Source: Pseudogemmobacter faecipullorum | Lineage (GTDB): Bacteria; Pseudomonadota; Alphaproteobacteria; Rhodobacterales; Rhodobacteraceae | DNA: 64,000 nucleotides | Direction of reading: 5' to 3' | NCBI RefSeq assembly: GCF_020539525.1 | Contig: NZ_JACDXX010000004.1 | Coordinates: forward strand, 62,001 to 126,000 | Shown here: positions 35,138 to 43,264 of the stretch, piece after piece | Numbering within the stretch: the stretch's first letter is position 1 | Layout: each line of letters opens with the position of its first letter | Made by a program: the position numbers and the translations under genes | The notes under the pieces: model-generated | Databases searched by the model: none | Seen by the model: only the letters and a program-made list of their open reading frames with translations | Told to the model about the DNA's origin: nothing

Positions 35138-36769
35138 TTAACGCGGCGCGGCGCGACGCTGGCTGTCGCGCGGGCTGCGGCCTTCATATTTCAGGATCAG
35201 CCCGACAAAGAGGGCGGAAAACAGGATGATCGTCAAAGCGAAAGGCGCGGCCTCGGCCATCATCCCCTCCACCGTGCGGGCAAAGACGCTGGTCGAAAGG
35301 CTGCGCCAGCCGGTCGGGGCCAGCAGCCAGGCGATCGGCAGCTCTTTTACCGTGGCAATGAACACCAGCAGCCCGGCGGCAATCATCGGTGATCTGAGCT
35401 GCGGCAGCGTCACCTGGGTGAAAGCGCGGCCCGGGGAGGAGCCGAGCGCGCGGGCCGCCTCCTCCTGCTTCGGTCCCAGCTGCAGCAGCGCGAGGCGCAG
35501 TGGGCCGAGGGCAAGGGCAAGGAAGCTCATCACCCAGGCGAAGATCAGCAGGGCATAGCTCTGATAGAGCGCCGGAAAGGTGCCGAGCGAAAAGACCACC
35601 ATCGCCAGACCAAAGGCGAGCGGCGGGGTGGCATAGCCAAGCCAGGCCAGCCGGTCGATCAGCGCCGCCAGCGGCCCGGGCCAGCGGGTGGTCAGCAGCA
35701 CCACCGGCAAAGCCAGCAGGGTGGCGCAAACGGCCACCACCGCCCCGGCCAGCGCCGAGGAGAGCATGGCCTCTCCGAGAGCCCGCCAGTCCATTTCGGG
35801 CAAGCCGCGCGCCATCCAGTGTCCGAGCACCAGCAGCGGCAGGCCGAGCGCGGCGAAACTGACCAGGGTGATCGCGGCCCGGGCCAGCCAGACCCTGCGG
35901 CCAAGCGGCAGCAGCAGCGGCAGTCGCGGGCTGCCGGTGCCGGTCCGGGCAAAGCGGCGGTTGCGGCTCAGCGCGCTCTGCGCCAGCAGCGCGGCCACGG
36001 TGATCGCCAGCAGCATCAGCGACAGCCAGGCCGCATAGCTGCGGTCAAAGGCGCCGCTGTACTGGGTGTAGATGGCGTAAGAGAAAACCTCATAGCGCAT
36101 CAGGGCAATCGCGCCGAAATCGCCGATGACATAAAGGCCGGTGATCAGCCAGCTGGCCAGCAGCGCGGGCCAGAGCTGGGGCAATGTGATCTGGCGAAAG
36201 ATCTGCCAGGGAGAGCGGCCAAGGCTGAGCGCGGTTTCTTCCTGGCCCGGGTCAATGCCGAGGAAGGCCGCCCGCAGATTGAGGAAAATATAGGGGAAAG
36301 TGTAAAGCGCCAGCGACAGAGCCGCGCCCCAGAGCCCGTGCAGCGGCGGCAGGCTGAGACCGAACCATTGCCGCATAAAGCCGTAATAGCCCGAAAGGCC
36401 GAGCAGGGCATAGGCCATCACATAGCCGGGCACCGCCAGCGGCAGGGCCATCAGGAAGGTGACCAGTTTTTTGTGGCGCAGATCGCTGCGGGTCACCAGC
36501 CAGGCCATGGGCAGAGCAATGGCCGTGCCAATCGCCAGCACCAGCGCCACCAGCTTCAGCGTGTTGAGCAGCAGCCAGAAATTGCGGGCGCGGAAGACGA
36601 TTTCCAGGATGCCCGCGCCATCAGCCTCAAAGGCGCGCAACAGCAGATAGGCGGCGGGCAGACAGGTGCCGATCCCGACGATCAGCGCCGGCAGCACAAG
36701 AAGGAGCGGAGGGCGGGGCCTGCGCCCCGCCCTCCGCTGAGAGCCATGATGATCGCTCTGGACTGTCAC
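35138..36769 (-). CDS. fbpB: Ferric iron ABC transporter permease, fused two-domain type
   Basis: 543 residues with about 12 spans in two homologous halves, as in FbpB/SfuB. Each half has an EAA-type loop (EETALSLGRSPWQIFRQITLPQ near 185, EEAARALGSSPGRAFTQVTLPQ near 445). Start is a GTG at 36769, ten bases after the binding-protein stop, with a weak ribosome-binding site. The first 25 codons contain a 15-bp perfect hairpin, unusual inside coding sequence. Downstream it is separated from the ATPase gene by a few bases. Confidence 0.87.
   Translation of the reverse strand: MTVQSDHHGSQRRAGRRPRPPLLLVLPALIVGIGTCLPAAYLLLRAFEADGAGILEIVFRARNFWLLLNTLKLVALVLAIGTAIALPMAWLVTRSDLRHKKLVTFLMALPLAVPGYVMAYALLGLSGYYGFMRQWFGLSLPPLHGLWGAALSLALYTFPYIFLNLRAAFLGIDPGQEETALSLGRSPWQIFRQITLPQLWPALLASWLITGLYVIGDFGAIALMRYEVFSYAIYTQYSGAFDRSYAAWLSLMLLAITVAALLAQSALSRNRRFARTGTGSPRLPLLLPLGRRVWLARAAITLVSFAALGLPLLVLGHWMARGLPEMDWRALGEAMLSSALAGAVVAVCATLLALPVVLLTTRWPGPLAALIDRLAWLGYATPPLAFGLAMVVFSLGTFPALYQSYALLIFAWVMSFLALALGPLRLALLQLGPKQEEAARALGSSPGRAFTQVTLPQLRSPMIAAGLLVFIATVKELPIAWLLAPTGWRSLSTSVFARTVEGMMAEAAPFALTIILFSALFVGLILKYEGRSPRDSQRRAAPR
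36705..36738 (-). repeat. Perfect 15-bp GC hairpin within the first codons of the iron permease gene
   Basis: AGCGGAGGGCGGGGC and GCCCCGCCCTCCGCT (705-719 and 724-738) with loop CTGC. On the mRNA it is followed by TCCTTCTT. Its place just after the binding-protein gene matches the hairpins after the other binding-protein genes here, but this one lies inside the permease reading frame. Confidence 0.8.
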
Positions 36770-36778
36770 CGGATCAGC

Positions 36779-37765
36779 TCAGAGCAGGCCGACATCACGC
36801 AGCAGCGCCAGCGTGCCCTCCAGATCGCCGATCTGGTTCACATCCACCTGCGGGCTGATCTCGCTGACGGTTTCCATCGATTCCAGCGTTGCATGCGGAA
36901 TAACGCCTGCGGTCACCGGATATTCATTGCCCTGCAGGGTGATGAACTGCTGCGCCGCCGGCGAGAGCAGGTAATCGAGGAATTTCTGCGCCGCCTCTTT
37001 ATTCTCCGAGGCCCCGACGATGCCAGCCCCGGCGACCAGCACCAGATTGCCGATATCGCCCTTTTCGAAATGGCTCTGCGCCACCGGGAAGGCCTCATCC
37101 TTGGCGATATAGCGGCCAAGATAGTAGTTGTTCACCAGGCCGAAATCGACTTCGCCATTGGCAATGGCCTCGATCTGGGTGCCGTTGTTTTTGTAAACTT
37201 TCGCATCATTGGCGATCATGGCTTCCAGCCAGGCTTTGGCAGCATCATCGCCATGCACCAGACGGAAAGCGGTGACGAAGGCCTGGAAAGAGCCATTGGT
37301 CGGCGCCCAGGCCACCCGGCCTTTATATTTCGCATCGGTAAGATCGGTCAGCTTTTCCGGCAGATCGGCTTCGGCCACGCGCTCGGTCGAATAGGCCATA
37401 ACCCGGGTCCGGCCCGAAGTGGCCACCCATTTGTTCGAGGGGGTGCGGAACACTTCCAGCACCTGGCCATTCACTTCGGCGGGCAGTTCGGCAAAGACGC
37501 CGGCCAGAGCGCCAAGTGCGCCCGCATCCTGGGCCCAGAACACATCGGCCGGGGATTTATCGCCCTCTTCCAGCAGCAGGGTCGCCAGTTCAGACGTGCC
37601 GGCATAGCGCACTTCGGCCTCGATACCGGTGGCGGCCTCAAACTGGGCAATCAGCGGCGCGACCAGGGCTTCGCCGCGCCCCGAGTAAATCGTCAGCACC
37701 TCGGCGCTGGCGGTGGTGCTGAGGCCGAGTGCAAGCGTCAGCCCGGCAAGCAGTGTGGTTTTCAT
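36779..37765 (-). CDS. fbpA: Ferric iron ABC transporter solute-binding protein
   Basis: 328 residues with a Sec signal peptide (about 1-21, ASA-E). The mature part is the FbpA/FutA transferrin-like fold: EVLTIYSGRGEALVAPLI, TGIEAEVRYAGTSELA, PADVFWAQDAGALGAL, and VDFGLVNNYYLGRY, which holds the adjacent tyrosines that coordinate Fe(III). It captures ferric iron in the periplasm for the permease and ATPase downstream. A 20-base imperfect palindrome lies 240 bases upstream and may be an iron-responsive site. Confidence 0.88.
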   Translation of the reverse strand: MKTTLLAGLTLALGLSTTASAEVLTIYSGRGEALVAPLIAQFEAATGIEAEVRYAGTSELATLLLEEGDKSPADVFWAQDAGALGALAGVFAELPAEVNGQVLEVFRTPSNKWVATSGRTRVMAYSTERVAEADLPEKLTDLTDAKYKGRVAWAPTNGSFQAFVTAFRLVHGDDAAKAWLEAMIANDAKVYKNNGTQIEAIANGEVDFGLVNNYYLGRYIAKDEAFPVAQSHFEKGDIGNLVLVAGAGIVGASENKEAAQKFLDYLLSPAAQQFITLQGNEYPVTAGVIPHATLESMETVSEISPQVDVNQIGDLEGTLALLRDVGLL

Positions 37766-38123
37766 TCCTCTGTCCTCTCAGCTGGCCCGAAACCGGGACC
37801 GGTCACTCCTGGTGCGGGCCTCTCCGGGGGAGGGGGACCGCAGAACTGTCAGGCGTGGCTCCGTCTGGCGTGGCAGTAACACCCGGGGGCGCAGAGACCG
37901 GCTGCGGAGAGAGCCTTTTCCGGCTGCGGGCGCGCCCCGCAAACCGGTCTTCCCCTGAGAGGATCGGGGCAATTCTGCGAAGATATTCCGCTTCGGCAAA
38001 ATTACCTGAGTAAATCCATTCAGGTCTGCAGGCGGCATAAGGAAAATTCCTGACTGATGCTATCAGCCTGGGACCTTTGCGTAAACAGATCAGACTAAAG
38101 TCCGATGGGGGTCCGGGAAGAGC
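37766..38123. other. Intergenic region between the iron importer and the response regulator
   Basis: 358 bases on the promoter side of fbpA and the 3' side of the response regulator, both on the minus strand. It contains the 38005-38024 inverted repeat. I see no gene and no clear terminator for the two-component operon, so read-through into the iron operon is possible. Confidence 0.45.
38005..38024. promoter_or_regulatory. Inverted repeat upstream of the iron importer operon
   Basis: CCTGA-N10-TCAGG. The spacing is one base more than the iron-Rhodo-box consensus TGA-N9-TCA known from Rhodobacterales. It may be an iron-dependent operator for a RirA/IscR/Irr-type regulator or chance. Confidence 0.35.
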
Positions 38124-38795
38124 TTACTCCGGCCGGCCGCCGTTCTCGCCGCGCAGAAACAGCGCGGCTTCGGTGCGGTTGCGCAGCTTCAGTTTCTGCA
38201 GGATGCGCGTCATATGATGTTTGACGGTCTTTTCCTGCATCTTGGCCTCGCGCGCGATTTCCTTGTTGGACCAGCCACTTGCCACCAGCTGCAGAACCTC
38301 ACCCTCGCGCGGGGTCAGTTGCTGCAGCATTTTTGCGGCATCGTTCAGGGTCTGAGAGGGCGGTGCCGGCTCTGCCGGAGCACTGGCCGAGGCGCTGAGA
38401 ATACGGGCGGCCAGCGCGGGTGCGACATAGGATTCACCTCGCAGAATGCCGCGCAGGGCTTCGATCAGGGCCGGGCTGCCGATGCCTTTGACGATATAGC
38501 CCGCCGCACCGGCGCGCAGGCTGTCCATCAGATCCTCGCGCTGCTCGGAAGCGGTCAGAATCACTACCCGCAGCGCGGGCCAGCGCTCGCGCAGCGCCGT
38601 CAGCGCCGCCAGCCCGCCCCCGGGCATGGAAAGGTCGAGCAGCACCAGATCCGGGGCGGCAGAGGCAGCCAGCGCCAGCGCGGTTTCGGCCGAAGCGCCC
38701 TCGCCACAGATCGTGAACCCGCCGGCCTCGCTCAGCGTTGCGGCGAGGCCACGGCGAAAGATCGGGTGGTCGTCAATGATCAGAAGGCGGCTCAT
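38124..38795 (-). CDS. NarL/FixJ-type two-component response regulator
   Basis: 223 residues. Receiver domain at about 1-118 with Asp8/Asp9 pocket, phosphoacceptor Asp54 (VLLDLSMPGG), and conserved Thr/Lys region (ILTASEQRE). LuxR-type HTH at about 155-210 (LTPREGEVLQLVASGWSNKEIA, KTVKHHMTRILQKL). The start overlaps the histidine kinase gene by 23 bases, so they are a cognate pair. Targets unknown; the upstream amidase/agmatine deiminase genes are probable, since all are in one overlapping operon. Confidence 0.9.
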   Translation of the reverse strand: MSRLLIIDDHPIFRRGLAATLSEAGGFTICGEGASAETALALAASAAPDLVLLDLSMPGGGLAALTALRERWPALRVVILTASEQREDLMDSLRAGAAGYIVKGIGSPALIEALRGILRGESYVAPALAARILSASASAPAEPAPPSQTLNDAAKMLQQLTPREGEVLQLVASGWSNKEIAREAKMQEKTVKHHMTRILQKLKLRNRTEAALFLRGENGGRPE

Positions 38796-40158
38796 CGGGG
38801 CGGATCTCGCTTTGCTCGGTGCTGCCGTTCAGCCAGAGCGAAAGAAGCGTGCCCTGGCCCGGCGCCGTCTGCAGTATAAACCGCCCCTGCAGCGCCGCCA
38901 CCCTTTCGCGCAGCCCGGAGAGGCCGAGGCCGGGGCCAGGCTGACTGGCGGCAAAGCCTGGCCCGTTATCGCGGATCTCGGCCAGCAGTCCGGTGCCCTC
39001 GTTTTTCAGGCTGAGCTGAACCTTCGCGCCCGCCGCATGACGGGCGGCATTGGCCAGGCCTTCCTGGACAAAACGATAGAGGCAGTTCTTTGCCTCCAGA
39101 TCCAGCGCGGGCAGATCAGAGCTGCAGTCTGTCTCAATTTTTTGCCCGCTGCGCGCCTGCTGCGCCTCGGCAAGGCGTCCGGCGATACTGGCGGGGGTCC
39201 AGCGGTGCAGCTCGGGCAGAGCCATGCCCTGGCAGAGCTGGCGCAGCTCGGTCAGGGCCTCCTCCAGGGCGGCCTGAACCTGGTTTTCATCGCCGGGCTG
39301 GCCGTGGCGCAAAGCAGCATAGGCCAGCAGCTGGGCCGGGCCGTCATGGATATCTGCTGAAAGACGGCGCAGCATCCGCTCATTCAGCCCTGCCAGCCGG
39401 GCATTGGCCTGCCGGACCGAATCTGACAGGCGCGCATTCTCAGAAACAGTCTCTGATAAGGCTGAAATCTTCTCGCGCAGCGCCTGTCTCTGGCCGGCAA
39501 TGATCCGGTCACCACGGGCGACCACCCCATAGATCAAAGCCCCCATGACCAGGGTTGCGGCTGCGACCAGCAGCCAGCTGCGCAGCCGGACAAGGTGCAG
39601 TTCTTCCAGCAAAGGGGCAGCGCGGGAATAAAACTCAGCGACACCGATCACCTGGCCGGTGCTGGCCGAACGGATCGGGCTATAGACCTCAAGCACCGGG
39701 GTCAGGGCCTCGCCGGTGCCACCAATGGCCTGGGGCGGAACCTGGCGCAGCTCGGCATAGACCCGGCCCCCCATCGCGGTCTGAAACCGCGGATTTTCCG
39801 GGTTGATCCGGCCCTCGAGACCGCTGCGGGTGCTGAAAGTGACCTGACCTTCGGGATCCCAGAGTTTGAAGGCCAGCACTTCAAGGCCAAGGGCGCCCTG
39901 GTTCAGGAGTTGGTTCAGTTCGGCCCGCGCCTCGCTGGCCTCAGCCTTGTAAATGGCGGGATCCTGGATTGCGGGGGTCAGGGTCGCATCGACATAAAGC
40001 GCGGTCACGGCCCCGGCATTGGTGGTGACGATGCGCTCGATCGTGTGAATCATCCACCAGCCGGTGCCCGCCATGCCGCAGATCAGTACGAAGCCGGTGG
40101 CCAGCAGCAGGCGGAGCCGCAGGTTAAAGCCGGAACGCTCAGGTCCTGGCCCGCTCAC
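38773..40158 (-). CDS. HisKA_3-type sensor histidine kinase with periplasmic sensor domain
   Basis: 461 residues. Membrane spans at about 13-38 and 194-213 flank a periplasmic domain of about 155 residues. The dimerisation/phosphoacceptor motif is RRLSADIHDGPAQLL with His261, followed by a HATPase_c domain (FVQEGLANAARHA, DNGPGFA, GLGLSGLRERV). This is the NarX/LiaS class that pairs with NarL-type regulators. Start GTG 40158 overlaps the amidase stop as GTGA, implying translational coupling. The longer frame to 40281 is rejected because it lies inside the amidase gene. The periplasmic ligand may relate to the amide/agmatine metabolism in the same operon. Confidence 0.87.
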   Translation of the reverse strand: MSGPGPERSGFNLRLRLLLATGFVLICGMAGTGWWMIHTIERIVTTNAGAVTALYVDATLTPAIQDPAIYKAEASEARAELNQLLNQGALGLEVLAFKLWDPEGQVTFSTRSGLEGRINPENPRFQTAMGGRVYAELRQVPPQAIGGTGEALTPVLEVYSPIRSASTGQVIGVAEFYSRAAPLLEELHLVRLRSWLLVAAATLVMGALIYGVVARGDRIIAGQRQALREKISALSETVSENARLSDSVRQANARLAGLNERMLRRLSADIHDGPAQLLAYAALRHGQPGDENQVQAALEEALTELRQLCQGMALPELHRWTPASIAGRLAEAQQARSGQKIETDCSSDLPALDLEAKNCLYRFVQEGLANAARHAAGAKVQLSLKNEGTGLLAEIRDNGPGFAASQPGPGLGLSGLRERVAALQGRFILQTAPGQGTLLSLWLNGSTEQSEIRPDEPPSDH

Positions 40159-42146
40159 GTTTCGCCGCCTGCGACGGCGAAGGCGGCGTGGCCAGCGGCA
40201 AGGGCAATCACCAGATGGCCCCAGGGCTGCTGCCAGGGGCTGTGGCGGGTCGTGTTCTTTGGCACTGTCAGCGCGGCGCAAAACCGCCTGCCGTCGCGCT
40301 GCGCCGCAAGCCCGGCCCCGTTGACCGTAAGCCAGAGGTCAGTATCGGCGGCGCTGCCGCTGATGCGGATCATATCCTCCTGGTCATTCAGCGCCTCAAT
40401 CGTAACCGAGAGCGTGACGGGCACGGCCTCCGGCCCTGGCTTTGTCACCGGCGGCAGCGGCAGATCCGGCGTGCGGGGGGCGGTTGCGGTGAAGGGGCTG
40501 ATGCGTTCAAAAGCTGCGGCAAGCGCCAGCAATGCGCTGTCCTGCCAGGCCCGCCCGGCGAAGGTCAGCCCGCCTGGCATGCCGATATCCTCCATGATGC
40601 CCATCGGCAGGGTGACGGTCGGAATGCCGAGATGGCGGATCGTCAGATTGCCATTCGCCACCCAGGTGCCGTTGCGCCAGGCCAGATCGGCGCTGGCCGG
40701 ATTCACATCGGCATCGGCCGGGCCGACATCTGCGACAGCAGGGAAGAGCACTGCATCCAGCCCCAATGCGTCCATCCAGGCCTCAAAATCCAGCTTTCTG
40801 GTATGTTCGAGACCTTTCAGACCTGCTTCCAGCTGAGGGATGGCCCGAAAATCGGTGATCGGATGATCCCGCATCCATTGCGGATAGAGCGCGATCCGGT
40901 CGTCAAAGCCGGTATAGCGATCCTGCAGCGCCGCCGCAGGACGGGGGAAAATCTGCGTACCATCGACATCCGCCAGCCGGTTCAGCGCCGGATTATTATT
41001 CGCGGCAAGGAAATCATCCCAGGCCCAGGCCGAAAGATCGGTGATCTCGCGCTGCAGATATCCGGCGGGGACCAGCCCGCGCGTGGCAATATCCGGCGCG
41101 CCAGGGCGATCACCCTCATAATTGCTGACCACCGGAAAATCGGTAACGACGACCTCCGCCCCTGCCGCCTCCAGCGCTGTCCTGGCTTTTTGCCAGAGCG
41201 CCAGCATCGCGGCGCGGGTTTCGATCCTCTGCCCGGTCGGCCCGCCAATCCCCGGCGATGCGGCGGTTCCGGCGAGGGGATCTGCATTGATATACATCGC
41301 CGGAATGCCAAAGCGTTTGCCCTGGAGCGAGGCCCCTGCCAGCGCGGGATATGAGGGCGGGCGGATCTTGGAGGGCGGGGGGATCGCGATCCAGGGCTGG
41401 GAGCGCCAGAAATCACCGCGCGTCTCGGGATCATCGGCGACGATCACCTCCAGCAGCGCCAGCATATCGGCCATATTGCGGCTATGCGGCACGACGACAT
41501 CCATCGTCGGTACCAGCGGCCAGTTGCCCCGGACCGAAATTACCCCGCGTGACGGCGTATAGGCGCAAAGCCCGTTATTGGCGGCAGGGGCGCGGCCCGA
41601 GGACCAGGTTTCCTCACCAAGGCCAAAGGCGGCAAAGCTGGCAGCGGTTGCCGTGCCCGAGCCATTCGATGAGCCCGAGCCGAAAGCGGCGGTCAGGTAA
41701 TCTGCATTCCAGGGGCTTTCGGCCCGGCCATAAAGGCCGCGCTGCATACCGCCATTGGCCATGGGGGGCATATTGGTCAGGCCGATCAGCACTGCCCCGC
41801 CGGCGCGCAGCCGGGCAATGGCAAAGGCATCCTCCTGCGCGATCAGATCACGGAAGGCGGGGGATCCGGCTGCGACACTCAGCCCGCGCACTTTATAGCT
41901 GTTCTTGGCGGTATAGGGGATGCCGTCGAGCGGCCCGAGCAGCCGCCCTTCGGCCCGGCGCTGGTCAGAGGCGCGCGCCTCGTCAAACAGTGCCGGATTG
42001 AGCACCGGCACCGCGTTGAGGCGAATGCCGTGCCGGTCGAAATGCGCAATGCGGTTCAGATAGGCTGCAGTCAGGGCGACCGAGGTGATCTCTCCGGCCG
42101 CCAGCGCCGCCTGAAGGTCTGCGATCCGGGCGGCGGTCAGCTTCAT
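40155..42146 (-). CDS. Amidase-signature enzyme with a C-terminal extension
   Basis: 663 residues. The amidase catalytic residues appear as Lys81 (YTAKNSYK), a cis-Ser around Ser159 in GSGSSNGSGTATAA, and a nucleophile Ser around 183 in WSSGRAPAAN. The Gly-rich loop is less canonical than in the amidase at 43265-44659, so assignment of Ser159/183 is by spacing. The last about 120 residues, after the amidase fold, form a beta-rich tail (VTLSVTIEALNDQEDMIRISGS) that I do not recognise. Start ATG 42146 overlaps the agmatine deiminase stop as ATGA, and its stop overlaps the histidine kinase start as GTGA. No signal peptide is seen. Substrate unknown; a carbamoyl or amide compound from agmatine metabolism is possible. 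Confidence 0.82.
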   Translation of the reverse strand: MKLTAARIADLQAALAAGEITSVALTAAYLNRIAHFDRHGIRLNAVPVLNPALFDEARASDQRRAEGRLLGPLDGIPYTAKNSYKVRGLSVAAGSPAFRDLIAQEDAFAIARLRAGGAVLIGLTNMPPMANGGMQRGLYGRAESPWNADYLTAAFGSGSSNGSGTATAASFAAFGLGEETWSSGRAPAANNGLCAYTPSRGVISVRGNWPLVPTMDVVVPHSRNMADMLALLEVIVADDPETRGDFWRSQPWIAIPPPSKIRPPSYPALAGASLQGKRFGIPAMYINADPLAGTAASPGIGGPTGQRIETRAAMLALWQKARTALEAAGAEVVVTDFPVVSNYEGDRPGAPDIATRGLVPAGYLQREITDLSAWAWDDFLAANNNPALNRLADVDGTQIFPRPAAALQDRYTGFDDRIALYPQWMRDHPITDFRAIPQLEAGLKGLEHTRKLDFEAWMDALGLDAVLFPAVADVGPADADVNPASADLAWRNGTWVANGNLTIRHLGIPTVTLPMGIMEDIGMPGGLTFAGRAWQDSALLALAAAFERISPFTATAPRTPDLPLPPVTKPGPEAVPVTLSVTIEALNDQEDMIRISGSAADTDLWLTVNGAGLAAQRDGRRFCAALTVPKNTTRHSPWQQPWGHLVIALAAGHAAFAVAGGET

Positions 42147-43171
42147 TTCCGGGCGCATGGCTGATGCTGGGTGATGCAATGCACGCCACCGCCACGGGCG
42201 AAAATCTCGCGCGCGTCTACGGTGACGACCCGACGGCCTGGATAGGCGGCGCCGAGAATGTCGGCGGCGCGGGCATCGGCTTTCGCCTCACCAAAACCGC
42301 AGGCAATGACGCCGCCATTCACCACCAGATGGTTGATATAGCTCCAGTCGTTAAAGCCGCCCTGATCATGGATCGCTTCGGGCGCCGGAACCGGGATCAG
42401 CTCAAGCCTGCGGCCTTTGGCATCGGTTTCAGTCTCTAATATGGCCCGGATACGCGCCATGACCGCATGGTCAGGGTGTCCCGCATTCGGCTGATCATGG
42501 ATCAGCACCCTGCCAGGGCTGGCGAAAGTGGCGACGATATCGACATGGCCACGGGTGCCAAAGCTGTCGTAATCGCGGGTCAGGCCCTGGGGCAGCCAGA
42601 TCACCTTTTTCGCGCCGAGTGTGCGGGCAAATTCGGCCTCGATCCGGGCCTTATCGGCCAGGGGGTTGCGGTCGGGATCGAGCTGCACGGTTTCGGTGGC
42701 AAAGACTGTGCCATCGCCATCGGTATGAATGCCGCCGCCCTCATTCACCAGCAGCGACGAGACCACCGGCACCCCGGCGATCCCGGCGATGAAGCGGGCC
42801 AGCCCCCGGTCATTCTGCCATTCCGCCGGATCCGGCGCGCCCCAGGCGTTAAAGATCCAGTCGACGGCGGCAAGGCTGCCATCACCGGCCTGAACAAAGG
42901 TCGGACCGGAATCACGGGTCCAGAAATGCTCGATCGGGCGTTCGATCACCTCGATGCCCGAGCCGAGCATGTTTTTCGCCCGGGAGATTTCGGTCGGATC
43001 GGCGATCATGGTGACCGGCTCAAATTCGGCCACGGCATGGGCGACAGCCGTCCAGGCCTGATAGCCCGCCTCGCGCGCGGCGCTGCTCTCGCCAAGCGTG
43101 GCGCTTTCGCGCGGGAAAGCCATCCAGACCCGATCCTGTGGCGCAGTCTCGGGGGGCATATACCAGGACAT
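42143..43171 (-). CDS. aguA: Agmatine deiminase family protein (PPAD)
   Basis: 342 residues of the peptidyl-arginine deiminase/agmatine deiminase fold. Active-site blocks are EHFWTRDSGPTFV, LVNEGGGIHTDGDG, FGTRGHVDIVA and the C-terminal catalytic GGGVHCITQHQP with Cys332. It would hydrolyse agmatine to N-carbamoylputrescine and ammonia, or a related guanidino compound. Start ATG 43171 has GGAGAG upstream; a TTG start 11 codons earlier lies in a palindrome and is less likely. The downstream amidase, coupled by a 4-base overlap, could act on the carbamoyl product, though the usual N-carbamoylputrescinase is a nitrilase-type enzyme. Confidence 0.85.
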   Translation of the reverse strand: MSWYMPPETAPQDRVWMAFPRESATLGESSAAREAGYQAWTAVAHAVAEFEPVTMIADPTEISRAKNMLGSGIEVIERPIEHFWTRDSGPTFVQAGDGSLAAVDWIFNAWGAPDPAEWQNDRGLARFIAGIAGVPVVSSLLVNEGGGIHTDGDGTVFATETVQLDPDRNPLADKARIEAEFARTLGAKKVIWLPQGLTRDYDSFGTRGHVDIVATFASPGRVLIHDQPNAGHPDHAVMARIRAILETETDAKGRRLELIPVPAPEAIHDQGGFNDWSYINHLVVNGGVIACGFGEAKADARAADILGAAYPGRRVVTVDAREIFARGGGVHCITQHQPCARK

Positions 43172-43195
43172 CGGGCGCTCTCCATGCCGATTTGA

Positions 43196-43205
43196 TTTGA
43201 TCAAA
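43196..43205. promoter_or_regulatory. TTTGATCAAA palindrome upstream of agmatine deiminase
   Basis: A perfect 10-base palindrome lies 25 bases upstream of the chosen aguA start, between it and the preceding amidase gene. It could be an operator; I see no second copy nearby. Confidence 0.35.
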
Positions 43206-43264
43206 CCATGGCAGAAGCCCGGGCAGAGGCAATCCCTGATCTGCGGGCCCCCGGCGCTGTCTGC

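Noticed and set aside
35819-37879. 686-residue plus-strand open frame across the iron importer
   Set aside because: Antisense shadow of fbpA and fbpB; no domain and strong biased composition.
38005-38024. Confident iron-Rhodo-box
   Set aside because: Spacing is N10 rather than N9 between TGA and TCA, so kept only as a low-confidence palindrome.
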